Positions 1 through 6,742 of a DNA stretch of 14,138 nucleotides are shown here, one piece after another. Under the pieces are notes generated by a model. That model saw only the letters and a list, made by a program, of their open reading frames with translations, did no database searches and was not told the origin of the DNA. Numbering within the stretch: position 1 is the stretch's first letter; the number at the start of each line of letters is the position of its first letter. Made by a program: the position numbers and the translations under genes. Source of the stretch: Paracoccaceae bacterium (GTDB lineage: Bacteria; Pseudomonadota; Alphaproteobacteria; Rhodobacterales; Rhodobacteraceae); contig JAESQH010000248.1 of assembly GCA_016765235.1 (NCBI GenBank), positions 1 through 14,138 of the forward strand, in the 5' to 3' direction.

Positions 1-1
1 A

Positions 2-196
2 GGTGCTACATTTGTCCGTGATGTAGAGCCTGGTGAGCTTCTTGTATTTGAAAAAGACAAGGAGCCAGTATCCATCAAAGTTTTTGAGCCTACTCCAAAG
101 CATTGTATTTTTGAATATGTTTATTTCTCCCGTCCAGACTCTTTAGTTTTTGGGCAGTCTGTTTACCAAATGAGAAATCCTTGGAATATTGCTTGA
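2..196 (+). CDS. purF: internal fragment of amidophosphoribosyltransferase (PurF), chimeric end
   Basis: A plus-strand frame open from the left edge encodes about 64 residues beginning GATFVRDVEPGELLVF and containing CIFEYVYFSRPDS followed by SVYQMR. This is the conserved middle of PurF, which catalyses the first committed step of purine synthesis, between its class II glutamine amidotransferase and phosphoribosyltransferase parts. The likeness ends at about position 176. The last residues (NPWNIA, then TGA at 194-196) are read from antisense gltB sequence and are not PurF-like. Both ends of the protein are missing, so this is not a functional gene. Codons here (ttt, gaa, tat, gtt, aaa) are visibly AT-richer than in the downstream genes, suggesting DNA from another genome or another locus. 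The PurF identification is from recognised motifs; the chimera is inference. Confidence 0.75.
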   Translation, partial: GATFVRDVEPGELLVFEKDKEPVSIKVFEPTPKHCIFEYVYFSRPDSLVFGQSVYQMRNPWNIA

Positions 197-2711
197 ACAG
201 ATCAAACGATCCGCGATCACAGGCCGATTGCAGCAAATGCATCGCTTGCGCTTCCCACGCATGGGTTTCACCGGATTTGCGAGATTTATAGAACCCGCCA
301 ATCGGCAAAATATCCTGCCCTTTCAGCCAGCCCGTCGCATGTACTTTCAGCGCCGCTCGTTGAATGCCCGTGATGCCGATACCGGAAATTCGGCTGTGCA
401 TACCGGGGAAATACTCGGCCACCATGGCGCGTGAAAGCCCCACAGCCTCGAAATTCAAACCGCCGCGATAGGACGAAACCACAGAAATCCCCATCTTCGA
501 CATGATCTTCAGCAAGCCTTGATTGATCGCCTCGCGATACCGCGACTTCGCCTCATCCAGCGTACAATCCAGCAGCCCGCGTTCAATCCGGTCCGCCAAT
601 GAATCGAGCGCCAGATACGCGTTAACCGTTGTCGCCCCCGCGCCAATCAGCACGGCAAAATAGTGCGGATCAATACATTCAGCCGACCGCACGTTCAACG
701 ATGTAAACGTCCGCAACCCCTTTTGCACCAGCCAGCTATGCACCGCCGACGTCGCCAAAATCATCGGAATCGCCACACGCTCAGCGCTTTGTTGTGTATC
801 CGTCAGCACAATATGCGCAATTCCTGCACGCACCGCGTCTTCGACTTCGGCCTGGATGCGGTACAAACCCTCTTGCAAACCATGCGGATCATCAACCGCA
901 AACGTACAGTCAATCGTCGCCGCACTTTCGCCGAAATACTTCATCATCGCCCAGAACCGCCCGTTCGAAACAAAGGGACTATCCAGCGTTAGAATCTCGG
1001 TCTGGCTGCTATCTTGGTCCAATACATTCTTCAAATTCCCGAACCGCGTCTTCAGGCTCATCACCCGAAATTCGCGCAAACTATCGATCGGAGGGTTGGT
1101 CACCTGACTAAAATTTTGCCGGAAGAAATGACTTAGCGGGCGATACCGTTCCGACAAAACCGCCGCAGGCGTGTCATCCCCCATGGAGGCCAGAATTTCC
1201 TTACCATCCTCCGCCATCGGATGCAGGATCATCTCCAGCTCCTCGATGGAATAGCCCGCCGCAATCTGGCGCGTCCGCAAATCCGCGCCGGTAAACTTCG
1301 GCTTTTCATCCACCCCGTCAGTGATTTCCTCAAGGTCTGTAATCGCCTTGACCCATTCGCCAAACGGCGATGCGGCGGCCAGCATATCCTTCATGTCCGC
1401 GTCGTGCCAAAGCTTGCCCTCGGCCATATCGACACCAATCATTTGCCCCGGACCAAGCGCACCTTTCTCAAGAATTCCCATCTCGTCCGTCGGCACCATT
1501 CCGGTTTCTGAACCGGCAATTAGCAACCCGTCACCCGTAATCACATAGCGCATCGGGCGCAGTCCGTTACGATCCAGACCGGCACAAACCCAGCGCCCAT
1601 CGGTCATCGCTAGAGCGGCGGGGCCGTCCCACGGCTCCATCACGGAATTCGCGTAGGAATACATATCCTGCCAAGCTTTTGGCACAGCCGTCGCCAAATT
1701 AGTCCAGCTTTCAGGCACCAAAAGCGTCTTGGCCATAGGGGCGTTCCGGCCGCCACGTACCATCATTTCAAACACGGAATCGAGCGCCGCAGAATCCGAA
1801 GACCCATGCGCGATCACCGGTTTAATATCTTCGGCCATGTCGCCAAATGAATTCGACGCCATGCGAATCTCGTGACTTTTCATCCAGTTAACGTTGCCTT
1901 TAAGCGTGTTAATCTCGCCGTTATGGGCCAACATACGAAACGGTTGCGCCAGCCACCATTGCGGGAATGTGTTGGTCGAATAGCGTTGATGATAGATCGC
2001 GAACGCACTCTCAAACCGCTCGTCCATCAGGTCGGGATAGAAAACCGCAACCTGTTCGGCCAGCATCATACCTTTGTAAATCACCGAACGACACGACAGC
2101 GAACTGATGTAAAGTTCAGGTACCTGTGCCGCCGCTGCGGCCTTCTCAATCCGGCGGCGAATAACGTAAAGCTCGCGCTCAAACGTAATTTCGTCCACGC
2201 CTTTGGAATTGGAAATGATGATCTGCTCGATCTCGGGCCGCGTCGCGTTGGCCTTCTGGCCGAGGCACGAAATATCAACCGGAACATGCCGCCAGCCATA
2301 GATATAATAGCCCATCCGCAACACTTCGGTTTCAACAATTGTCCGGCAGGTTTCTTGTGCGCCAAAATCGGTGCGCGGCAAGAAAATCATGCCAACCGCG
2401 ATCAGATTATCGTTAGGTTCGTGGCCTGTGCGCCGGATTTGGTCATAGAAGAACTTCACTGGAATCTGAACGTGAATGCCCGCCCCGTCGCCGGTTTTCC
2501 CATCCGCATCAACAGCCCCGCGATGCCAAATCGCTTTCAGCGCGGCGATGCCATTATCAACGACCTGACGGCTCGGTTTACCATCAATCGAAACAACCAA
2601 GCCAACACCACAAGATGAATGCTCGTCATCCTCGCGGTACAGTCCGTTTTCAGCCAGTGTTTTACGTGCAACTTCGTGTTCAGCGGCCCATTTTTCGTCA
2701 TACTTGGTCAT
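90..2711 (-). CDS. gltB: glutamate synthase (NADPH) large subunit, 3'-truncated
   Basis: GltB releases ammonia from glutamine and transfers it to 2-oxoglutarate with electrons delivered through GltD. The ATG at 2711 is supported by GGAGG seven bases upstream. Cys34, in the CGVG motif after a short propeptide, is the expected N-terminal nucleophile of the class II amidotransferase domain. HRGAVDADGKTGDGAG and MLAHNGEINTLKGN are typical of that domain, which occupies roughly the first 430 residues. The central domain follows to about residue 770. Family members are about 1,500 residues; this frame gives 873, and the last ~28 residues after FKQYSK are unrelated because they read the antisense of the PurF fragment. 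The FMN/3Fe-4S synthase domain and the GXGXG C-terminal domain are therefore absent. True homology probably stops near position 176. It lies downstream of gltD on the same strand. Identity is certain; whether the truncation is real is not. Confidence 0.93.
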   Translation of the reverse strand: MTKYDEKWAAEHEVARKTLAENGLYREDDEHSSCGVGLVVSIDGKPSRQVVDNGIAALKAIWHRGAVDADGKTGDGAGIHVQIPVKFFYDQIRRTGHEPNDNLIAVGMIFLPRTDFGAQETCRTIVETEVLRMGYYIYGWRHVPVDISCLGQKANATRPEIEQIIISNSKGVDEITFERELYVIRRRIEKAAAAAQVPELYISSLSCRSVIYKGMMLAEQVAVFYPDLMDERFESAFAIYHQRYSTNTFPQWWLAQPFRMLAHNGEINTLKGNVNWMKSHEIRMASNSFGDMAEDIKPVIAHGSSDSAALDSVFEMMVRGGRNAPMAKTLLVPESWTNLATAVPKAWQDMYSYANSVMEPWDGPAALAMTDGRWVCAGLDRNGLRPMRYVITGDGLLIAGSETGMVPTDEMGILEKGALGPGQMIGVDMAEGKLWHDADMKDMLAAASPFGEWVKAITDLEEITDGVDEKPKFTGADLRTRQIAAGYSIEELEMILHPMAEDGKEILASMGDDTPAAVLSERYRPLSHFFRQNFSQVTNPPIDSLREFRVMSLKTRFGNLKNVLDQDSSQTEILTLDSPFVSNGRFWAMMKYFGESAATIDCTFAVDDPHGLQEGLYRIQAEVEDAVRAGIAHIVLTDTQQSAERVAIPMILATSAVHSWLVQKGLRTFTSLNVRSAECIDPHYFAVLIGAGATTVNAYLALDSLADRIERGLLDCTLDEAKSRYREAINQGLLKIMSKMGISVVSSYRGGLNFEAVGLSRAMVAEYFPGMHSRISGIGITGIQRAALKVHATGWLKGQDILPIGGFYKSRKSGETHAWEAQAMHLLQSACDRGSFDLFKQYSKDFSFGKQTAQKLKSLDGRNKHIQKYNALE
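165..185. other. chimeric junction between purF-like and gltB sequence
   Basis: Left of about 176 the plus strand reads as PurF and stops matching after SVYQMR (codons to 175). Right of about 176 the minus strand reads as GltB and stops matching after FKQYSK. The two homologies meet within about 15 bases, with no inverted repeat, insertion sequence or target duplication visible. The two gene pieces are oriented tail to tail. An abrupt meeting of two core-gene interiors is typical of an assembly or amplification chimera, but a true rearrangement cannot be excluded from the sequence alone. Confidence 0.7.
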
Positions 2712-2810
2712 ACTAAAACCTCCGAAGTTAATAGTTGGTTAATGCATATAGTCAGGTCTTGCGACCCATTAACCTTTTGTTTTTGTTCGTTAACGCCAAA
2801 TCGTACATAC

Positions 2811-2843
2811 GCGTTGTGTACGTGTTGTGTACGCGTTGTGCAT
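2811..2843. repeat. three 11-bp tandem repeats in the gltD-gltB gap
   Basis: Three adjacent units read gcgttgtgtac, gtgttgtgtac and gcgttgtgcat (2811-2821, 2822-2832, 2833-2843). The first two differ at one base and the third differs from the first at three, near its end. The period is close to one helical turn, so the units present the same face of the DNA. They lie about 100 bases upstream of the gltB start in a 157-bp gap, so they may be a protein-binding array controlling gltB or a spacer in the gltDB transcript. I do not recognise the motif. Confidence 0.75.
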
Positions 2844-2868
2844 ACGGGGTTTTCACCAGAATTAACCA

Positions 2869-4290
2869 TTATGACCCCCCGATAAACGATTTCGCGATGC
2901 TGTCTGCCGCATCTCGACCATCTTTAATGGCCCACACCACAAGGCTTGCGCCGCGCACGATATCCCCAATAGCATAGACGCCTTCGAGGTTCGTTTCATG
3001 TGTCTTGAAATCCGCCGAAACAGTGCCCCAACGGGTCACTTTCAGCTCCGGCGTATCCCACATTATGGGCAGGTCTTCTGGCTCAAATCCCAGCGCTTTG
3101 ATGACCAGACCGGCCTCCTCGATGTACTCGGAACCTTGAATTTCCTCAGGTGCCTGACGCCCCGTTGCATCCGGCGCACCAAGGCGCATTTTTTGAACCA
3201 TCACGCCAGAAACAGTGTCGTCGCCGGTGAATCCTTTTGGCGCAGAAAGCCATACAAACTCCACACCTTCTTCTTCTGCATTCTGTGTTTCACGAACCGA
3301 ACCCGGCATGTTTGCGCGGTCTCGACGATACAAACATTTCACCGATTTCGCACCTTGCCGAACGGCTGTGCGCACGCAATCCATCGCCGTATCACCGCCA
3401 CCGATCACAACAACATTTTTGCCCTCGGCGTTCAGTTCACCACTCTCAAATTCCGGCACATCATCGCCGAAATTCAGATGGTTGCTGGCCGTCAGATAAT
3501 CCAAAGCCTTAACAATTCCACCAAGTCCAGACCCCGGCCCGCCGAGGTCCCGCGACTTGTAAACCCCAGTAGCTATTATAGTTGCGTCATGTTTCGCGCG
3601 AATATCCGCGAACGTAATGTTCTCGCCAATGGCGCAGTTGTTAACTATTTCAACGCCACTATCTTCCAGCAATTTGATCCGCCGCATGACGATATCTTTT
3701 TCCAGTTTGAACCCCGGAATCCCGTAAGTCAGCAATCCGCCGGAGCGATCATTGCGATCATAAACCGTCACCTTGAACCCGAATGAGCGCAGCCTGTCAG
3801 CCGCCGCCAATCCACCGGGGCCAGCCCCGATAATCCCGACACTTTGCTCGCGTTCCATCGCCGGAACGGTTGGCTTAACCCAGCCTTTAACCCAGGCGGT
3901 ATCCGTAATATATTTCTCAACCGCGCCGATAGTTACCGTGCCATGGCCAGACTTCTCAATCACACAATTGCCTTCGCAAAGGCGGTCTTGCGGGCAGATA
4001 CGACCACAAATTTCCGGAAAAGTATTGGTCGACTGGCTAAGCTGGTAAGCTTCTTCCAAACGCCCCGTCGCGGTCATCAACAACCAGTCGGGAATGTTAT
4101 TGTGCAACGGGCAATGCGTCTGGCAATAAGGAACGCCACATTGCGAACACCGACTAGATTGCTCCGCCGCCTTTTCGGTAAGGAATTCATGGTATACTTC
4201 ATGAAAGTCTTCCCGCCGATTCTCGGCAGAACGTTTCTCGGGCATGTCGCGCGCAACATTAACAAACTTCAACATAGGCTGCATTGCCAT
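2869..4290 (-). CDS. gltD: glutamate synthase (NADPH) small subunit
   Basis: GltD oxidises NADPH and passes electrons through FAD and iron-sulfur clusters to GltB. The predicted 473-residue product has two N-terminal Fe-S cysteine groups (Cys48, 51, 56, 60 in CSQCGVPYCQTHCP; Cys95, 99, 105, 109 in CGRICPQDRLCEGNC). It also has an FAD-binding GAGPGG at 155-160, an NADPH-binding GGGDTAMD at 297-304, and the C-terminal AIGDIVRG motif of this flavoprotein family. Length is normal. I chose ATG at 4290 (MAMQPMLKFV), since GAAGAGGG lies seven bases upstream and relatives begin in this way; an ATG six codons further upstream is possible. It precedes gltB by 157 bp on the same strand, so the two are probably cotranscribed, and it diverges from uppP. 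Confidence 0.95.
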   Translation of the reverse strand: MAMQPMLKFVNVARDMPEKRSAENRREDFHEVYHEFLTEKAAEQSSRCSQCGVPYCQTHCPLHNNIPDWLLMTATGRLEEAYQLSQSTNTFPEICGRICPQDRLCEGNCVIEKSGHGTVTIGAVEKYITDTAWVKGWVKPTVPAMEREQSVGIIGAGPGGLAAADRLRSFGFKVTVYDRNDRSGGLLTYGIPGFKLEKDIVMRRIKLLEDSGVEIVNNCAIGENITFADIRAKHDATIIATGVYKSRDLGGPGSGLGGIVKALDYLTASNHLNFGDDVPEFESGELNAEGKNVVVIGGGDTAMDCVRTAVRQGAKSVKCLYRRDRANMPGSVRETQNAEEEGVEFVWLSAPKGFTGDDTVSGVMVQKMRLGAPDATGRQAPEEIQGSEYIEEAGLVIKALGFEPEDLPIMWDTPELKVTRWGTVSADFKTHETNLEGVYAIGDIVRGASLVVWAIKDGRDAADSIAKSFIGGS

Positions 4291-4523
4291 CCAAAAACCC
4301 TCTTCCAAGTATTTTATATTTCACCGACCTTAGTACTGGGAGTATCTCTTCCAATAAAGACAGTATAGCTGACCTAAATGCAACATATAACACCCTATTT
4401 ACAATTAGCCGCCAAAAATAGGGAATTAATAGGTCAAATATGTTTACTAAAACAGAGAATGACCTTTGAAATAAGGCAATATATTGTGTCCCGTATTGAT
4501 TCGATTTATTCAGGACTTTACCA
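4291..4523. promoter_or_regulatory. divergent gltD/uppP control region with nested inverted repeats
   Basis: This AT-rich gap of 233 bases separates two divergent genes and must hold both promoters. Two pairs of inverted repeats are nested in it: TGACCTA at 4370-4376 with TAGGTCA at 4430-4436, and CCCTATTT at 4393-4400 with AAATAGGG at 4416-4423 (8-bp arms, 15-base spacer). Another palindrome, CAATATATTG, occupies 4477-4486. A possible -10 for gltD (TATACT, minus strand, 4367-4362) has no convincing -35. The repeats could be operator sites for nitrogen or amino-acid control of gltDB, but I cannot name the regulator. Confidence 0.45.
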
Positions 4524-5327
4524 ATGTCGCTACTATATCTGTTAATTCTCGCTCTGGTTCAAGGCCTGACCGAGTTTTTACCCGTCTCTTCTTCCGCACA
4601 CCTCATCCTTTTACCCAGCCTGACGGGGGCTGAGGATCAAGGTCTGGCATTGGACGTCGCAGTACATGTAGGCACGCTGTTCGCGGTCATCCTATACTTC
4701 CGGAGAGACGTAGGATTAGCCCTCCGTGGAACGCTCGATATTCTTCGCGGAAACTTGAAAACCGAAGGCGCGAAGCTGGCGATATTACTGGTGATCGCAA
4801 CCATTCCAGTCGTGATCGCAGGGTTGATCCTGAAGGTCACAGGGTTGGCCGACGCCATGCGCTCCATCACTGTTATCGGCTGGACGATGCTGGGTTTTGG
4901 CTTTGTGCTATACTGGACCGATCAACGGGGTAAAACCACGAAGCAAATGCGCGATTGGACGATCCGCGACGCGGTTGTGCTTGGCCTATGGCAGGCCCTC
5001 GCATTAATCCCCGGAACGTCGCGATCTGGCGCCACGATCAGCGGGGCGCGGATGTTGGGGTATGGCCGCGAACAAGCGGCACGGATATCCATGTTAATGT
5101 CGATCCCGACAATTATTGCATCGGGCAGCCTGTTGGCATTGGACGTTGTAGGGCAGGCCGATTGGGCGATGGCGAAAGACGCGGTAATCGCCGCAGTGAT
5201 GGCGTTTGTGGCGGCTATTTTCGCCTTAACATTGATGATGCGCTTGTTGCAGAGCGTCAGTTTCACGCCCTATGTAGTATACCGGATGGGTTTAGGAATT
5301 GTGCTGTTAGTGATCGCATACACCTGA
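4524..5327 (+). CDS. uppP: undecaprenyl-diphosphate phosphatase (UppP/BacA)
   Basis: UppP removes a phosphate from undecaprenyl diphosphate on the outer face of the inner membrane, recycling the lipid carrier used for peptidoglycan and other surface polymers; overproduction gives bacitracin resistance. The 267-residue product is strongly hydrophobic with several membrane segments. It has the two family signatures: QGLTEFLPVSSSAH (13-26), with catalytic Glu17, and PGTSRSG (163-169). Length is the family norm. The ATG at 4524 has a modest AGGA eight bases upstream, and the protein start MSLLYLLILALVQGLTEFLPVSSSAH is typical. It diverges from gltD and ends six bases before the convergent NDUFA9-like gene. 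Nothing suggests horizontal transfer. Confidence 0.96.
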   Translation: MSLLYLLILALVQGLTEFLPVSSSAHLILLPSLTGAEDQGLALDVAVHVGTLFAVILYFRRDVGLALRGTLDILRGNLKTEGAKLAILLVIATIPVVIAGLILKVTGLADAMRSITVIGWTMLGFGFVLYWTDQRGKTTKQMRDWTIRDAVVLGLWQALALIPGTSRSGATISGARMLGYGREQAARISMLMSIPTIIASGSLLALDVVGQADWAMAKDAVIAAVMAFVAAIFALTLMMRLLQSVSFTPYVVYRMGLGIVLLVIAYT

Positions 5328-5342
5328 TTTAACTCAGGTTTT
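5322..5342. terminator. short hairpin containing both convergent stop codons
   Basis: ACCTGA (5322-5327) and TCAGGT (5334-5339) form a perfect 6-bp stem with a six-base loop, followed on the plus strand by a run of T (5339-5342). The uppP stop TGA is the end of the left arm, and the stop of the opposing gene is the complement of the TCA that begins the right arm. It could act as a compact terminator, mainly for uppP. The stem is short and the T run brief, so the effect may be weak. Confidence 0.45.
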
Positions 5343-6314
5343 ACCCGAACTTTTTACCGTCGTAAACTGCCCATTGGCGCGGTAGGGATAAAGGTAACCT
5401 TCCAGCACAGATTCCATCGCAGTTGGTTTAATACCGAGTTCGGCAAAACCGGCGGTACCTTCGTTAACCACGTTATCAACCTCCAACATTTTCAATTGAT
5501 CGCGTGTCAGCATTGCTGGAAAAAGACCACCTGTCAGCTTCTCCATCATCTCGAAACTCCGTGCATTCAATCGCCCAATCCAGAACGGAACGTTCAACAG
5601 AATACGGCGGCGGCCCGCCACTTCCATCGCGGTTTTTGCCAAGTCGTACAGTGTTGCAACTTCAGGCCCGCCAAGTTCGTATAAACCGCCCGCGACATCG
5701 CTTGTTATGGCCTTTTCAACTGCCATAGCGACATCATTTACATAGACAGGCTGGAATTTTGCGTCTGCACCAAACAGCGGCAATGCGGGGCTTAAACGGC
5801 TGAATTCAGCCATTCGATTAAAGAAACGATCCTCAGTGCCAAACATTACGGACGGACGGAAAATAATCGCATCAGGCATTGCATGTAATACGCGCGTTTC
5901 GCCTTCAGCTTTGGTTTCGAAATAGACGCTTTCGGCTTCGGTATCAGCCCCAAGCGCCGATATGTGAACCAGTTTGGAAACACCCGCTTCGGCACTTAGA
6001 CGCGCAATTAGTTCTGCAGCATCAACATGCACATCCTCAAACGTCTGGAACTTGGTTTCCTGCAAAATCCCGACGCAGTTCACAACAGCATCCGCGCCCG
6101 CAATCGCGCGACGGGTTGAGGCCTCGTCCCGCACGTTGCAAAGCATGGGCTCCACCTGGCCGACATCGCCATAAGGTTTCACATACATCGCCTCGTTCGG
6201 GCGGCGAACCGCGACACGAACACGCCAGCCTGCACGCGCCATACTATGCGCGATATAGCGACCGAGGAAGCCAGAGCCACCGAAAATTGTGACGATTGGA
6301 GTTGTGGTGGACAT
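5334..6314 (-). CDS. NDUFA9-family NAD(P)-binding protein (atypical SDR)
   Basis: The 326-residue product is an atypical short-chain dehydrogenase/reductase of the group related to the NDUFA9 accessory subunit of respiratory complex I. The nucleotide-binding loop GGSGFLG is at residues 12-18 after a beta strand (PIVTIF). VVNCVGIL and VHISALGAD follow the usual Rossmann order, a Tyr131-x3-Lys135 pair (YFETK) is present, and IIFRPSVMFG is characteristic of the NDUFA9/NmrA-like group. No membrane segment or signal peptide is evident. Whether it joins complex I, helps its assembly or acts as a free reductase cannot be told from sequence. The ATG at 6314 is supported by AAGGAG ten bases upstream. 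It converges on uppP. Confidence 0.9.
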   Translation of the reverse strand: MSTTTPIVTIFGGSGFLGRYIAHSMARAGWRVRVAVRRPNEAMYVKPYGDVGQVEPMLCNVRDEASTRRAIAGADAVVNCVGILQETKFQTFEDVHVDAAELIARLSAEAGVSKLVHISALGADTEAESVYFETKAEGETRVLHAMPDAIIFRPSVMFGTEDRFFNRMAEFSRLSPALPLFGADAKFQPVYVNDVAMAVEKAITSDVAGGLYELGGPEVATLYDLAKTAMEVAGRRRILLNVPFWIGRLNARSFEMMEKLTGGLFPAMLTRDQLKMLEVDNVVNEGTAGFAELGIKPTAMESVLEGYLYPYRANGQFTTVKSSGKT

Positions 6315-6418
6315 GACGATGGCTCCTTGAATAATAGGTGTCTAATGCAATACGCCTCAAAAGAACTGCGGACAAGATGGATTTATTCATAAGGGCAGGA
6401 TATTTGGGTAAAGCGCCG

Positions 6419-6446
6419 TTGACAGCCCCCGTTAGCAGGTATAAAT
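6419..6446 (+). promoter_or_regulatory. probable sigma-70 promoter of the tRNA-Leu gene
   Basis: A perfect -35 hexamer TTGACA (6419-6424) is followed, 15-16 bases on, by the AT-rich -10 element TATAAAT (6440-6446). Transcription would start about ten bases before the tRNA 5' end at 6462, as is usual for tRNA genes. The slightly short spacer is the only weakness. Confidence 0.7.
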
Positions 6447-6461
6447 CCCGCCTGCACACCT

Positions 6462-6548
6462 GCCCAGGTGGCGGAATTGGTAGACGCGCTAGCTTCAGGT
6501 GCTAGTGTCTGTATGGACGTGGAGGTTCGAGTCCTCTCCTGGGCACCA
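6462..6548 (+). tRNA. tRNA-Leu (anticodon CAG)
   Basis: An 87-base gene folds as a class II tRNA. The acceptor arm is GCCCAGG pairing with CCTGGGC, the D arm contains GGAATTGGTAGAC, and the anticodon stem CTAGC/GCTAG encloses loop TTCAGGT with anticodon CAG. A long variable arm follows, then the T arm GAGG-TTCGAGT-CCTC, an A discriminator base (6546) after the acceptor stem, and CCA encoded at 6546-6548 inclusive of that overlap (sequence ends GGGCACCA). It decodes leucine CUG. The integrase gene downstream suggests that its 3' end is the attachment site of an integrated element; the tRNA remains intact. Confidence 0.97.
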
Positions 6549-6606
6549 AAAACCCCTAACTTTACTCATAATTTTAAGGTAAGTTGTTGAAGTTGCAGAT
6601 TTATCC

Positions 6607-6654
6607 GAACCTAGAAGCGAACCGTTTTGTGAACCATTTCGTCGCAATCGAACC
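6607..6654 (+). repeat. phased GAACC repeats between tRNA and integrase
   Basis: GAACC occurs four times, at 6607, 6619, 6631 and 6650. The first three are exactly 12 bases apart. The units at 6619-6630 and 6631-6642 match at 10 of 12 positions (gaaccgttttgt, gaaccatttcgt). Between an attachment site and its integrase gene, such repeats are plausible arm-type integrase sites or excisionase/repressor sites. That role is inference from position. Confidence 0.6.
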
Positions 6655-6742
6655 ACACCCTGTCAGGTTTTGGCACATTCCTCTCCGGCTCTCTTGCTAA
6701 GGTTGATCCACACAACAATAACGACAACCGAGAGGTGTGACT

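Noticed and set aside
1872..2618. 248-aa plus-strand frame opposite gltB
   Set aside because: Antisense shadow of conserved gltB codons; composition (Arg/Asn/His-rich) is typical of reverse-strand frames.
2998..3786. 262-aa plus-strand frame opposite gltD
   Set aside because: Antisense shadow of gltD; no start context and no family resemblance.
6331..6360. TTGAGG-18-TATTAT promoter for the NDUFA9-like gene (minus strand)
   Set aside because: Transcription would begin within or after the AAGGAG ribosome site, leaving the chosen ATG without it.
6671..6698. TGGCAC followed by TTGCT, resembling a sigma-54 promoter before the integrase
   Set aside because: The spacer is 17 bases, whereas the sigma-54 -24/-12 elements need about 5 between TGGCAC and TTGC.
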